A stretch of 64,000 bases of DNA from Bacillus wiedmannii (GCF_001583695.1 NZ_LOBC01000018.1:1-64000), one strand, 5' to 3'. Counted from the first letter of the stretch, positions 8,853 through 18,760 are shown. Numbers and translations: made by a program. Notes: generated by a model from the letters alone, not told the origin.

Positions 8853-10439
8853 TTAAGCTTGTGGACGGCTATGATGTTTTCTTTCGCCACGTCCATTTGA
8901 AGATCCAGGGCGACCTTGACCTTCACCTTTACGACCACGGCTACCACCATCACGATTGCGATCACGGTTACGGCCATCGCCACCACGGCTACCACCATCA
9001 CGATTGCGATCACGGTTACGACCATCGCCACCGCCGCGTCCGTCACGACTACGATTACGGTTACCATCACGGTATCCGCCTCCGTTACCGCCGCGTTTTT
9101 TAGAACCGCCACCTCTTGAAACAACTGGTGGTTCTGACGTTAAAGCGATTGGAGTCGTATCTGGCTCTTTTGTCATCATTTTTAAAGCAGCAGCTACTAC
9201 TGTTACAGAATCATTCTCTTCTAACATTTCTTCTGCAATACGCTTGTAGTATGATAAATTATCATTTTCAATTGTGCTTTGAAGTTTTTCAGCGATTAAA
9301 CGTTGTTGACCTTCTAATGCCTCGTCAAGTGTCGGTGCTTCCATACGATCAACTTTACGTTTTGTAGTGCGCTCGATATTTTTTAATTGTCCTGATTCAC
9401 GTGGTGTTACAAATAACATTGCAATACCTTTTTTACCTGCACGGCCAGTACGACCGATACGGTGAACGTATGATTCTGGATCTTGTGGGATATCGAAGTT
9501 ATATACATGTGTTACGCCTGAAATATCAAGACCACGTGCAGCAACGTCTGTTGCAACAAGAACTTCAATAGCACCTTCTTTAAATTTACGTAATACAGAC
9601 ATACGCTTCGCTTGTGTTAAGTCACCGTGAATACCTTCTGCTGCATAACCACGTAAGTTTAATGCTTCTGATAATTCATCAACACGACGCTTTGTACGAC
9701 CGAATACGATTGCAAGCTCTGGAGATTGAATATCTAATAAGCGTGTTAACACGTCAAACTTTTTCTTTTCTTGCACTTCTAAATAGAACTGCTGAATGTT
9801 TGGCATTGTTACTTCTTTTGCTTTTACTTTAATGTGTTGAGGCTCAGTCATGAAACGCTCAGCAATACGACGGATTGGATCTGGCATTGTCGCTGAGAAT
9901 AATAATGTTTGATGTGTATCTGGCACATCTGTTAAAATCGCTTCAATATCTTCAATGAAGCCCATGTTTAACATTTCATCCGCTTCGTCAAGAACAACTG
10001 TCTCTACGTTTTGTAAGCGAAGTGTTTTACGGTTAATATGATCTAAAATACGACCCGGCGTACCAACAATAATGTGTGGGTGTTTTTTTAGAGCACGAAT
10101 TTGGCGGTTAATGTCTTGACCACCATAGATTGGTAAAATACGAACGCGTTTATGTTTACCAATTTTGTACAGCTCTTCTCCAACTTGAATTGCTAATTCA
10201 CGCGTTGGCGCGATAACAATACCTTGAACTGCTTCTTTATTTGTATCCACTTTATCTAATAGTGGTAATCCGAATGCTGCTGTTTTCCCTGTACCTGTTT
10301 GTGCTTGCCCAATAATATCCTTACCTTGCAATGCATGTGGAATTGTTTCAGCTTGAATCGGCGTAGCCTCTTCAAAGCCCATACTTTCAACAGATTGTAG
10401 TAAAGACTCACTTAATCCTAATTCTCGAAATGTTGTCAA
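8853..10439 (-). CDS. cshA: DEAD-box ATP-dependent RNA helicase CshA
   Basis: 528 residues. Visible motifs in order are the Q motif region ([11 protein letters not shown]), [36 protein letters not shown], a helicase C domain with [12 protein letters not shown] and [10 protein letters not shown], a C-terminal extension and an RGG-like tail rich in [16 protein letters not shown] repeats. CshA acts in the RNA degradosome, ribosome assembly and cold growth. Translation starts at TTG 10439, 8 nt after AAGGAG. A terminator-like hairpin sits between this start and the upstream promoter region. Confidence 0.95.
   Translation of the reverse strand: MTTFRELGLSESLLQSVESMGFEEATPIQAETIPHALQGKDIIGQAQTGTGKTAAFGLPLLDKVDTNKEAVQGIVIAPTRELAIQVGEELYKIGKHKRVRILPIYGGQDINRQIRALKKHPHIIVGTPGRILDHINRKTLRLQNVETVVLDEADEMLNMGFIEDIEAILTDVPDTHQTLLFSATMPDPIRRIAERFMTEPQHIKVKAKEVTMPNIQQFYLEVQEKKKFDVLTRLLDIQSPELAIVFGRTKRRVDELSEALNLRGYAAEGIHGDLTQAKRMSVLRKFKEGAIEVLVATDVAARGLDISGVTHVYNFDIPQDPESYVHRIGRTGRAGKKGIAMLFVTPRESGQLKNIERTTKRKVDRMEAPTLDEALEGQQRLIAEKLQSTIENDNLSYYKRIAEEMLEENDSVTVVAAALKMMTKEPDTTPIALTSEPPVVSRGGGSKKRGGNGGGYRDGNRNRSRDGRGGGDGRNRDRNRDGGSRGGDGRNRDRNRDGGSRGRKGEGQGRPGSSNGRGERKHHSRPQA
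8941..9036. repeat. 48-bp tandem repeat in the cshA tail
   Basis: Two nearly identical 48-bp units (8941-8988 and 8989-9036) encode the 16-residue unit [16 protein letters not shown] of the CshA tail. The unit length is a multiple of three, so copy-number changes keep the frame and would vary tail length between strains. Confidence 0.85.
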
Positions 10440-10475
10440 TGTTACTTCTCCTTTTCTATCCTATACTTATCATTT

Positions 10476-10512
10476 AAAAAAAGGCGTTTTCCGAATTTGC
10501 GGAAAAGCCCTT
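10476..10512 (-). terminator. cshA: Terminator-like hairpin in the cshA leader
   Basis: On the minus strand GGCTTTTCCG pairs with CGGAAAACGCC (10500-10509, 10483-10493, one bulged base) around a 6-nt loop, followed by seven U. It ends about 37 nt before the cshA start. It could be the end of the murF transcript or an attenuator of cshA. No other gene lies in the 10440-10744 gap. Confidence 0.6.
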
Positions 10513-10681
10513 TTCCTGAATGCTCACGTATATAAACGGGCGTATATTCTTCGCGAAAATACTTCTAAACGTTATTACACTTTATCAATTATAAGTTTTG
10601 TATGTGCAAAAAGCAAACCCAACTGTTACCTTATTTTCATATTCAGAGTTTTTTTCTTCACTTTTATTTTTTTATATTTAC

Positions 10682-10695
10682 TGTAAGCGCTTATT
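10682..10695. promoter_or_regulatory. Possible CcpA (cre) site upstream of cshA
   Basis: TGTAAGCGCTTATT contains the 10-bp palindrome TAAGCGCTTA and matches the cre consensus core except at the last CA. It lies in the murF-cshA gap. Binding and effect are inference. Confidence 0.35.
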
Positions 10696-10744
10696 ATAAG
10701 TTTCTTCTATTTTCGCATCTATCATCCCTATTTATATACACCAA

Positions 10745-12121
10745 TTATTTCAACATCGTAATTACTTCTTCCAATTTCATGCCGCGAGATGCTTTTATTA
10801 ATACAACATCTTTCACATCAACTACTGCTTGTAACTCTTTTACTAGCTCTTCTTTATTATCATACGCTTTTACACGCTCAATAGGGAAATTAATTTTCGC
10901 TCCTTCAGCAATTTGAGCCCCTAATTTACCATATGTGAACACATATGCAATTTTTGCTGGATCGATTAATTTACCGACTTCATAATGAAACTGTACTTCT
11001 TGATTTCCAAGCTCTAACATATCACCGAGTACAACGATCTTCTTAGCAAATCCATCTAAACCGTTCATTAAGTGGAATGCTGCTTCCATAGCTGTCGGAC
11101 TTGCATTATAAGCATCATTGATAATTGTTAATCCACTATCCGTTTTTACAATTTCCATACGCATGCCCGTCATTTGAAGTGTTACTAAACCTTGTTTCAT
11201 TTCTTCCCATGTTACACCAAAATGTTTTGCAATTGCCATTGAAGCAAGCGTATTATACACATTATGTTTCCCCAATACTGGTAAGTAGAATGAAATATTT
11301 TCTTCTCTATTCATTTTAAAATGTGTCCCAGTTGCCTGTAATGTTACAGTCGTTGGATAGTAATCATTTGCTCTAGCATCACCAAAAGTAACTTTTTCAG
11401 CTATTAAATTCATTTCAGGAACACGATTTGTTAATAATGGCTCATCTCCGTTATATACGAACACTCCACCTTCTTGTAATCCTGTCACAATTTCTAATTT
11501 CGCTTCAGCAATTGCCTCACGAGAGCCTAAGTCCATTAAATGTGCCTCACCAATGTTCGTAATGATAGCTGCATTTGGACGAGCTAACTTAGATAAGAAT
11601 TCAATTTCCCCTCGGCTTGACATACCCATTTCTAATACAGCTACTTCTGTATTTTCTTCTAAGTTTAAAATAGTAAGAGGTAACCCGATATGGTTATTAA
11701 AGTTTCCTTCTGTTTTTTGAACTTTGAATTTAGTCGCAAGAAGACTTGTTACAATATCTTTTGTAGATGTTTTACCGTTACTCCCTGTCACACCAATAAC
11801 TTTCACATCCAATTGATTGCGATAGTTTTTCGCTAACATTTGTAATGCTGATAACGTGTCTTCCACAAAAATAACGGGAAGATTCTCAGGTGGATTTGCT
11901 ACATCTTTCATCCATAATGTCGCCACAGCTCCATTTTCAACGGCTTTATCTACAAAAGCATGTCCATCGAAACGTTCACCTTGAATCGGAACATATAGGT
12001 TGCCTTTTTCGATTTTTCTCGTATCAATAGACACTCCTTGTATAGTAATTCCCTCATATTGCTCTGCTAATCCCGTACCATTTACCATCTGTTCTACTTG
12101 TTTTAACGTTCGATTTATCAT
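10745..12121 (-). CDS. murF: UDP-N-acetylmuramoyl-tripeptide--D-alanyl-D-alanine ligase
   Basis: 458 residues, full length. It has the Mur ligase N-terminal domain (GVSIDTRKIEKGNLYVPIQG), the ATP-binding loop GVTGSNGKTSTKD, the central domain (EMGMSSRGEIEFLSKL, TNIGEAHL) and the C-terminal domain (INDAYNASPTAMEAAF). It adds D-Ala-D-Ala to the UDP-MurNAc tripeptide in the cytoplasm. It lies 60 nt after ddl, which makes its dipeptide substrate. ATG 12121 follows AAGGAG. Confidence 0.97.
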   Translation of the reverse strand: MINRTLKQVEQMVNGTGLAEQYEGITIQGVSIDTRKIEKGNLYVPIQGERFDGHAFVDKAVENGAVATLWMKDVANPPENLPVIFVEDTLSALQMLAKNYRNQLDVKVIGVTGSNGKTSTKDIVTSLLATKFKVQKTEGNFNNHIGLPLTILNLEENTEVAVLEMGMSSRGEIEFLSKLARPNAAIITNIGEAHLMDLGSREAIAEAKLEIVTGLQEGGVFVYNGDEPLLTNRVPEMNLIAEKVTFGDARANDYYPTTVTLQATGTHFKMNREENISFYLPVLGKHNVYNTLASMAIAKHFGVTWEEMKQGLVTLQMTGMRMEIVKTDSGLTIINDAYNASPTAMEAAFHLMNGLDGFAKKIVVLGDMLELGNQEVQFHYEVGKLIDPAKIAYVFTYGKLGAQIAEGAKINFPIERVKAYDNKEELVKELQAVVDVKDVVLIKASRGMKLEEVITMLK

Positions 12122-12140
12122 GAGAACACTCCTTACATAG

Positions 12141-12180
12141 AGGAAGCACTATTCCTGCGAATAGTGCTTCCTCCTTTTTT
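12141..12180 (+). terminator. Hairpin in the ddl-murF gap with its U tail on the opposite strand
   Basis: Perfect 14-bp stem (12141-12154, 12159-12172) with loop ctgc. The T-run (12175-12180) follows only in plus-strand sense, whereas both flanking genes run on the minus strand. In gene sense there is no U tail, so it should not end ddl transcripts. It may block antisense transcription or stabilise processed murF mRNA. Confidence 0.7.
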
Positions 12181-12181
12181 G

Positions 12182-13267
12182 TTAGATTGTATATTTAATT
12201 TTTTGTTTTTCTTCGTGACGCTCAATCGCTAAACGAATTAGCTCTTCAATTAATTCCGGATACGGTAATCCAGTATGTTGCCATAGTAGAGGGAACATAC
12301 TAAACGGCGTAAACCCTGGCATCGTATTCACTTCGTTAATATATACTTCTCCATCTTTCGTTAAGAAGAAATCAGCTCTTGTTAAGCCAGCACTATCTAA
12401 CGATTGGAATGCAATAATTGCATCTCGCTTAATGACATTAGACTCTTCTTCTGTCATTTCAGCCGGAATAATTAATGCTGTATCGCCATCGATATATTTC
12501 GACTTATAATCATAGAAGTCCTTTTTCGGTACGATTTCACCTACAACTGAACATTTCGGTTCATCATTACCTAATACACCAACTTCTACTTCACGTCCAA
12601 CAATATTTTCTTCTACAATAATTTTGCGGTCAAATTGGAATGCCTCTTCAAATGCATTCTCAAGCTCTTCACGATTTTTACACTTATTAATGCCAACACT
12701 TGAACCAAGGTTTGCTGGTTTTACGAAGCAAGGATATCCTAAAACTTCTTCTACTTTTTCATATGCTGTTTCATAATCTTTTTCCCATGCACTACGAATA
12801 AACGATGCATACTTCGCTTGTTTCAATCCAGCTTCTGCGAAGATGTTTTTCATAACAACTTTATCCATACCAGCAGCAGATGCTAGAACACCATTTCCTA
12901 CATAGGGAATGTTCATTAATTCTAATAATCCTTGAACCGTTCCATCTTCACCATTTGGTCCATGTAATAATGGGAAAATAACGTCGATAGCATTTTCCTC
13001 AGAAGCTGCAGATGGAATGATTTCTGTGCTTAATGATAACGGAGAAATCGCATTTTCTGCGCCGCTCATTTTTAGAACTTCAACATCTGTTACTTCACCT
13101 TCAATACGCTCACCGCGCACCCACTGACCTTGTTCTGTAATATAAATTGGATGAATCTCGAATTTATCTTGATTTAATGCTTTAATAGCAGCAAGAGCCG
13201 TTTGTAGCGAAACTTGATGCTCAGCTGATTTTCCACCATATAATAAACCTAATTTAATTTTTGTCAC
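12182..13267 (-). CDS. ddl: D-alanine--D-alanine ligase
   Basis: 361 residues from GTG 13267, placed 6-7 nt after AGGGTG; an upstream in-frame start would add six residues without a better site. The N-terminal [16 protein letters not shown] and the ATP-grasp segments ([39 protein letters not shown]) are diagnostic. It joins two D-Ala molecules for peptidoglycan. It forms a cell-wall operon with murF; alr, which supplies D-Ala, is 7 kb away. Confidence 0.97.
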   Translation of the reverse strand: MTKIKLGLLYGGKSAEHQVSLQTALAAIKALNQDKFEIHPIYITEQGQWVRGERIEGEVTDVEVLKMSGAENAISPLSLSTEIIPSAASEENAIDVIFPLLHGPNGEDGTVQGLLELMNIPYVGNGVLASAAGMDKVVMKNIFAEAGLKQAKYASFIRSAWEKDYETAYEKVEEVLGYPCFVKPANLGSSVGINKCKNREELENAFEEAFQFDRKIIVEENIVGREVEVGVLGNDEPKCSVVGEIVPKKDFYDYKSKYIDGDTALIIPAEMTEEESNVIKRDAIIAFQSLDSAGLTRADFFLTKDGEVYINEVNTMPGFTPFSMFPLLWQHTGLPYPELIEELIRLAIERHEEKQKIKYTI

Positions 13268-13285
13268 TGAAATCACCCTAACCAA

Positions 13286-13466
13286 TTGTTTTCATTTTTC
13301 TATTTTAGCACTTTTTATAAAAATAGGTAGTTCCTATTTGAAATAAAATGTAACTTCCACAAATAATTAAATGACACCACTTATTGGTTTTCTATACTTT
13401 TTCTACTTAACTTTCTTCATAAATATACAAAATTAAATTCTAAAATACAGTGAAAATTTAATTAAC
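13286..13466. other. AT-rich gap upstream of ddl
   Basis: No gene or strong hairpin seen. It should hold the ddl promoter, but I could not pick out a convincing -35/-10 pair by eye. Confidence 0.4.
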
Positions 13467-13565
13467 GAGGGGCCATCCCTACTAATTATCAGCCCGCACC
13501 AATCGGACAGTTATCTCCCGCCGAATTTTGAGGTGGAAGTCTTACTGCCCACAAATAGCGGGATA
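13467..13565. repeat. Candidate dispersed B. cereus-type repeat element
   Basis: A stretch of about 100 bp is distinctly more GC-rich than its surroundings and non-coding. It contains short inverted arms cccgc (13517-13521) and gcggg (13558-13562), plus ggggccatccctactaat and ccgcaccaatcggacag segments. It resembles the small dispersed elements reported in the B. cereus group (the bcr elements). The assignment rests on memory and composition and is not proven here. Confidence 0.4.
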
Positions 13566-13636
13566 AAATTGTAATCCAATCTAGTTATGTACCTAAAATA
13601 TGTAGAAATCCCCTTTTTGTGTATGTCATCTACTCA

Positions 13637-14908
13637 TTAAGAAGATTGTTTGGTCAGTGTGCCTTTTTGCCTTTGCTCAACGAGACGATCTAAAGAAACA
13701 TATACAATACCTGCAACTACACATCCTACAGCTAAAATTGTAAATAGAAAGTGGCCAAGTAATCGATCCAATAAAAAACCGCCCAGAAGTGGACCGAATG
13801 CGCCTCCTGTAATCCACTGCAAACTGGCAGCTCCCATATAAGTCCCTCTCAAGTGCTCAGGGGCCAAATTCGCTACAAACGTCATCTGTACAGGCGACAT
13901 AATCATCTCACCTAACGTATATATAGCATAAACGAACAGCAACGTTATTAAAATAATCGTAGCATTTGCATCAAATTCTCCAAACCACTTCGGTAACCAT
14001 CCTATAAAGAACAAACCAACTCCGAACAAACATGCACCATATAACATCGTCTTTCCGACAGGTTTATCTGTGGCCCATTTTGAAATTTGAAATTGGAACA
14101 ACACAACTAATAGTCCATTTAAAGCCATTAAATATGGATATGGATTGTTAGTTCCAAAAATGCCTTTCATTTCATTATCAAAGTGCAGCGGTAACATGCC
14201 CTCTGTTTGAGAAAATCCCATCGAAATAATGATACCTGCTAACAAATAAATCATTAGTGCCTTATCTCTCATTACAATTTTCCAAACCGCCTCTGATTCC
14301 TTTTCTTTATTTTCTTCTTTATTCGCACTCTTTGGCATTGTCTCTTGAATAAGAATGAATACAAGTAATGCATAAAATAACATCGTAGACGAGGCAATAA
14401 TAAACACAAGGTTCTTCGACAACATAACTACTGAAACACCCATTATCGGGCCAATTGCAGCACCTATATTGTGCCCCATTCGTAATAAACCATATGCTTC
14501 TGTTCTTTTTTCAGGTGCTGTTACATCCGCAACCATTGCTGATGCAGCGGGATGGAACAATGAATTACTGAGCCCTAAAAAAATAGATAAAATAGCATAA
14601 GGAATAAATCCTTCTATAAATAAAAAACCTAGCATGAACAAAGCATTACTCACCATTGAAAAAATCATTATTGGCTTTCTTCCATATATATCAGCAATCC
14701 TCCCACCAAGAAGAGAACCGAAACTTGCGGCAATCGGAGAAAGTGCCATAATAACCCCTACTTCCAATAACGAATCCACCTTATCTTTTAAATATAGGGC
14801 AAAAAAAGGCATCAACATCATCATTGCAATTCCATTTAACGTTTCGCCAATAAACCGAATCCATATGTTTCGGTCCATCTCCCTTAACTCACGCCACGTA
14901 TTTTTCAT
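13637..14908 (-). CDS. MFS transporter (multidrug efflux type)
   Basis: 423 residues, about 12 membrane segments. The loop 2-3 signature GGRIADIYGRKPIM is the MFS motif A, and FLGLSNSLFHPAASAMVAD and GHNIGAAIGPIMG fit the drug:H+ antiporter group. Substrate unknown. ATG 14908 follows GGGGGAATG-type purines. It stands alone, separated from the upstream permease by a terminator. Confidence 0.85.
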   Translation of the reverse strand: MKNTWRELREMDRNIWIRFIGETLNGIAMMMLMPFFALYLKDKVDSLLEVGVIMALSPIAASFGSLLGGRIADIYGRKPIMIFSMVSNALFMLGFLFIEGFIPYAILSIFLGLSNSLFHPAASAMVADVTAPEKRTEAYGLLRMGHNIGAAIGPIMGVSVVMLSKNLVFIIASSTMLFYALLVFILIQETMPKSANKEENKEKESEAVWKIVMRDKALMIYLLAGIIISMGFSQTEGMLPLHFDNEMKGIFGTNNPYPYLMALNGLLVVLFQFQISKWATDKPVGKTMLYGACLFGVGLFFIGWLPKWFGEFDANATIILITLLFVYAIYTLGEMIMSPVQMTFVANLAPEHLRGTYMGAASLQWITGGAFGPLLGGFLLDRLLGHFLFTILAVGCVVAGIVYVSLDRLVEQRQKGTLTKQSS

Positions 14909-14976
14909 ACATTCCCCCCTCAGTTCCCCAACAATTATATTATATACACAATCAGAAAAATGTAAATTTTCAGAAT

Positions 14977-15013
14977 AAAAAATCCATCCTAACAGAATTA
15001 GAATGGATTTTTT
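14977..15013 (-). terminator. Terminator of the amino acid permease gene
   Basis: Stem aaaaaatccat/atggatttttt (14977-14987, 15003-15013) with an inner ctaa/ttag pairing and A/T runs on both sides. It lies 4 nt after the permease stop. Confidence 0.85.
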
Positions 15014-15016
15014 AAC

Positions 15017-16432
15017 TTATAAATTTGCTGCATCTTCTTCGTCTTTACTATTATTTAAAGCACTATGTTTTCGGCTATATAAGAAGTAAACCGCAATACC
15101 GATAACCATCCATACCCCAAAACTAATCCAAGCAGTTCCGGATAACTGAAGCATTAAATATAAACAAAAAATCACCGTTAATGCTGGTAAAAATGGTACA
15201 AGCGGTGCCTTAAATGCTCTTGGTAAATCCGGATGAGTTCTTCTCATTACAATAACAGCAACAGCTACAAGTGCAAAGGCTGATAAAGTCCCCATATTTA
15301 CAAGATGCGCTAACACATTTAAATCTATTAATCCTGAAATAAGTGCTGCAATAATTCCTGTTGTCCATGTATTTAAAAATGGTGTTTTAAATTTTGGATG
15401 GACTTTAGCAAGGCGCTTCGGCAATAATCCATCTCTACTCATTGCATACGAAACACGTACTTGCCCATACATCATAACTAACATTACTGTTGTGATTCCT
15501 GTAATTGCTCCTACTGAAATTACTCCCGCTAAACTATCTTGTCCAATAAATTGAAGTGCAAAAGCAACTGGATCTGATATATTTAACTGTCCGTATGGAA
15601 CAATTCCTGTCAAAATAAGTGAAACAACAATATAAAGAACCGTACAAATTAATAAAGATGCAATAATGCCAATTGGTAAATCACGTTGTGGACGTTTCAC
15701 TTCTTCTGCTGCCGTTGAAACTGCATCAAACCCTATGAATGCAAAAAACACTGTAGCAGCTCCAGCCATTACACCATCTAAGCCAAACGGCATAAAAGGT
15801 GTCCAATTTTCAGGTTTTACATAATTAAAACCAGCAAAGATAAATATGAGAACAACCGCTAATTTAATAAACACCATAATGTTATTTATTCGTGCACTTT
15901 CACGAACACCTCTAGATAAAAGAACTGTCATTACTAAAATAATTAGAACCGCAGGCAAATCAATTATTCCACCCTTTCCTGTACCAGGGGCCGAGGAGAG
16001 AATGGTAGGAATATGGATCCCAAATCCCTTTAATAAAGATTGAAAATAAGCGGACCAACCGTTTGCTACAGCAGATGTAGCGAGTAAATACTCAAGCATT
16101 AAGTCCCATCCAATTAAAAATGCGAATACCTCTCCCATCGTCGCATATGTGTACGTATACACACTGCCTGAGACAGGAACTGAAGAAGCGAATTCAGCAT
16201 AACAAAATGCAGCAAAGGCACAGGCTAACGCGGCTATCGCAAATGATAATATAATAGCTGGTCCAGAATGTTTTGCTGCTACCACGCCCGTTAGAACAAA
16301 AATACCTGTTCCAACAATTGCCCCGATTCCAAGCATAGTTAAATCCAATGCACCCAATGTTCTTGCTAACGTCTTTTGCTTACTCTCTTGCATTAGCTTT
16401 GCAATAGGCTTCTTTTGAAAAATTTGCTTCAT
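15017..16432 (-). CDS. Amino acid permease, APC superfamily
   Basis: 471 residues from ATG 16432, which has GGAGGAG 8 nt upstream; the longer reading starts inside that ribosome site. There are 12 or more membrane segments. The first helix carries GIGAIVGTGIFVLTGV, the APC substrate-binding signature, and FFAFIGFDAVSTAAEEVKRP is typical of the cationic amino acid transporter (CAT/YfnA) subgroup. It imports amino acids; which ones cannot be told. Confidence 0.9.
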   Translation of the reverse strand: MKQIFQKKPIAKLMQESKQKTLARTLGALDLTMLGIGAIVGTGIFVLTGVVAAKHSGPAIILSFAIAALACAFAAFCYAEFASSVPVSGSVYTYTYATMGEVFAFLIGWDLMLEYLLATSAVANGWSAYFQSLLKGFGIHIPTILSSAPGTGKGGIIDLPAVLIILVMTVLLSRGVRESARINNIMVFIKLAVVLIFIFAGFNYVKPENWTPFMPFGLDGVMAGAATVFFAFIGFDAVSTAAEEVKRPQRDLPIGIIASLLICTVLYIVVSLILTGIVPYGQLNISDPVAFALQFIGQDSLAGVISVGAITGITTVMLVMMYGQVRVSYAMSRDGLLPKRLAKVHPKFKTPFLNTWTTGIIAALISGLIDLNVLAHLVNMGTLSAFALVAVAVIVMRRTHPDLPRAFKAPLVPFLPALTVIFCLYLMLQLSGTAWISFGVWMVIGIAVYFLYSRKHSALNNSKDEEDAANL

Positions 16433-16483
16433 AGCATGCTCCTCCAAGTTTTAAATTTTCTGAAAATTTTTAATTCGCTTTTT

Positions 16484-16512
16484 ATTTTACTCATTGCATT
16501 TTCCCCAGTCAA
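16484..16512 (-). promoter_or_regulatory. Promoter of the amino acid permease
   Basis: TTGACT (16507-16512) and TAAAAT (16484-16489) on the minus strand, spaced 17 nt, with a predicted start about 45 nt before the ATG. The leader is too short for a T-box. Confidence 0.65.
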
Positions 16513-16621
16513 TACTTTTGTCGAAATAAGTAGAAATCTTTCGGAACATACAATATCCTTATCGTTGTTTCTATATGTCTTTCCGTAATTTTTTTTGGTA
16601 TTATTATACATGTCGATTCCA

Positions 16622-16661
16622 CAAAAGAGGCATGCTCACTTATTGAGCATGCCTCTTTTTA
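16622..16661 (-). terminator. Terminator of the tyrosine catabolic operon
   Basis: 12-bp or longer stem agaggcatgctca/tgagcatgcctct (16626-16638, 16644-16656) with A-run and T-run. It lies immediately after the hmgA stop. Confidence 0.9.
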
Positions 16662-16662
16662 C

Positions 16663-17835
16663 CTATTTCACAGTATGTGAACCTTCTTCAATCCAGCTAT
16701 ACATATATTTTTCATCTTCTGTTTCATGTGCTTGCTTTACAATACGAAGCGGACGGAACGTGTCTATCATAACAGCTAGTTCAAGTGTTTCTTTCTTCCC
16801 TATACTTCCCTCTGTTTTCCCAGGATGCGGCCCATGAGGAATTCCGCTCGGATGAAGTGTAATAGAACCTTCTTCCACACCTTTCCGGCTCATAAAGTTT
16901 CCTTCTACATAGTACAGTACTTCATCACTATTCACGTTACTATGATAATATGGTGCCGGAATAGATTCTGGATGATAGTCGTATAAACGTGGTACGAAAG
17001 AACAAATAACGAAATTGTGACCTTCGAACGTTTGATGTACTGGAGGTGGCTGATGAATACGACCTGTGATTGGTTCAAAGTCCTCTACATTAAAGACCCA
17101 CGGATATAAATAGCCATCCCAACCAACAACATCTAACGGATGGTGCCCTAAAACATGTTTATGCATATAGCCTCGCGACTTTGTCATTACGACAAACTCA
17201 CCTTTTTGATCATACGTCTCTAATTTTTCAGGACCACGAATATCTCTCTCACAAAACGGACTATGCTCTAACAATTGTCCATATTCATTCCGATAACGAC
17301 GCGGCGTTGTGATTTGACTATTTGCCTCTACAACAAGAAACTTAGTCTCTCCTTCATCTGGAATAACACGATAAATCGTTCCAATTGGGATTGTTACATA
17401 ATCACCTTTTCGATAGTGAATCGTTCCAAACATCGTTTCAATTTTCCCTGTTCCGTAATGAACAAATAACATTTCATCACCATCACCATTACGGTAGAAA
17501 TAGTCCATTTTTTCTGTCGGAGCCACTACTCCAATTAATAAATCCTCATTCCCAAGCATAAAATTCCTTCCGCTTACTGCATCGCCAGTTTTTTTATTTT
17601 CTTTCGTGCGAAAATGACGATGAGCAAGAGCTACATCTTCTTCATACTGCAACTGACAAGAATGAGATAATGCCGCATGACCTACTTCCGTTGGCATATA
17701 ATGATGGTACAAAATAGATTGCGTACCAGAAAAACCTTTTGTTCCCATTACCTGTTCGCGATAAAGCGACCCATCTTTTTTACGGAATTGTACATGTCGT
17801 TTATGAGGTAGCTCCCCCATGTGACGATAAAACAT
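16663..17835 (-). CDS. hmgA: Homogentisate 1,2-dioxygenase
   Basis: 390 residues from ATG 17835, chosen because AGGTGA lies 5-6 nt upstream; GTG 17844 and ATG 17841 are alternatives. The cupin fold carries the iron ligands in APYYHSNVNSDEVLYYVEG and HPSGIPHGPHPG. It opens the ring of homogentisate, the product of HppD. It overlaps the end of the fumarylacetoacetase gene by 35 nt, which implies translational coupling in the hppD-fah-hmgA operon. Confidence 0.93.
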   Translation of the reverse strand: MFYRHMGELPHKRHVQFRKKDGSLYREQVMGTKGFSGTQSILYHHYMPTEVGHAALSHSCQLQYEEDVALAHRHFRTKENKKTGDAVSGRNFMLGNEDLLIGVVAPTEKMDYFYRNGDGDEMLFVHYGTGKIETMFGTIHYRKGDYVTIPIGTIYRVIPDEGETKFLVVEANSQITTPRRYRNEYGQLLEHSPFCERDIRGPEKLETYDQKGEFVVMTKSRGYMHKHVLGHHPLDVVGWDGYLYPWVFNVEDFEPITGRIHQPPPVHQTFEGHNFVICSFVPRLYDYHPESIPAPYYHSNVNSDEVLYYVEGNFMSRKGVEEGSITLHPSGIPHGPHPGKTEGSIGKKETLELAVMIDTFRPLRIVKQAHETEDEKYMYSWIEEGSHTVK

Positions 17836-18760
17836 GCCCATCACCTGCTTCCATTTCTTTTTTGACCGTATTACGTAACGTACCTAAACCAGTAATCGTA
17901 AGTTCTACAACATCCCCATCTTGCAGCCACTCTTCCGTACCCAGTTCTAAAACACAACCTGTTCCTACTGTCCCAGAACCAATCACATCGCCTGGATATA
18001 ACGTAACGTCTTCCGAAGCACGTTCAATCATTTCAGCAAATGTATAGTAAATATCTTGGAAGTTCCCCTTTGATAATAGCTTTCCATTTACATGAGCAGT
18101 CATCTCTAACTCATAACGGTCACCGTTACGATAAACATCCAATTCCTCTTTCGTAACAAGGTGCGCTCCTAATGAAGTTGCAAAATCTTTTCCTTTTGCT
18201 GGACCAAGTCCTACCTTCATTTCTGTTACTTGTAAGTCCCTTGCACTCCAGTCGTTCATAATACAATAACCAAAAATGTATTCCTCTGCTTGCTCACGAG
18301 AAATATTTCTTCCTTCTTTCCCAATTACGCAAGCGATCTCTAACTCATAATCAAGCTTTTTAGATTTCTTCGGACCAATTACAAAATCATCTGGACCAAT
18401 TACAGCACGATGGTTCGTAAAATAAAAAACCGGGATATCGTACCATTCAGGTACAACCTCTAGCCCTCTCCGGCCGCGGGCCGTTTTTACATGCTGTTCA
18501 AACGCGTAAAAATCCCGAATACTACTCGGATTAGGAATTGCCGCCGCTAATTGCACTTCCTCTAAGGAATATATACCCTTTTCCGGATTCTCCATATTAC
18601 GCAATACTTCTACATACTCATCCGCTTTCTCTAAAAAGGCGAACATAGAAGAAGGTAATTTTCCATCGCTAGCAAGATTCATATCAATTACTTTGTCACC
18701 TTCAAGCCATCCAGCTCGCATTTCTTTCGAAGGAAGACGAAATGTAACAAATTTCATCAT
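17801..18760 (-). CDS. Fumarylacetoacetate hydrolase family protein
   Basis: 319 residues. The FAH domain occupies the C-terminal two thirds with the metal site seen in DYELEIACVIGKEGRNIS and the signature FGYCIMNDWSARDLQ. In this context it should hydrolyse fumarylacetoacetate (or the maleyl isomer) to fumarate and acetoacetate, the last step of tyrosine breakdown. AGGGAGG precedes two adjacent ATGs (18760 and 18757). No isomerase gene is present in the operon. Confidence 0.9.
   Translation of the reverse strand: MMKFVTFRLPSKEMRAGWLEGDKVIDMNLASDGKLPSSMFAFLEKADEYVEVLRNMENPEKGIYSLEEVQLAAAIPNPSSIRDFYAFEQHVKTARGRRGLEVVPEWYDIPVFYFTNHRAVIGPDDFVIGPKKSKKLDYELEIACVIGKEGRNISREQAEEYIFGYCIMNDWSARDLQVTEMKVGLGPAKGKDFATSLGAHLVTKEELDVYRNGDRYELEMTAHVNGKLLSKGNFQDIYYTFAEMIERASEDVTLYPGDVIGSGTVGTGCVLELGTEEWLQDGDVVELTITGLGTLRNTVKKEMEAGDGHVLSSHGGATS

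Noticed and set aside
8825-9103. Plus-strand ORF rich in His and Asp (repeated [10 protein letters not shown])
   Set aside because: It is the antisense reading of the RGG-like repeat of cshA; no ribosome site, and the pattern follows from the repeat.
16433-16611. Possible T-box or 60-residue ORF upstream of the amino acid permease
   Set aside because: The promoter at 16484-16512 leaves a leader of only about 45 nt, too short for a T-box, and the ORF covers the promoter without a ribosome site.
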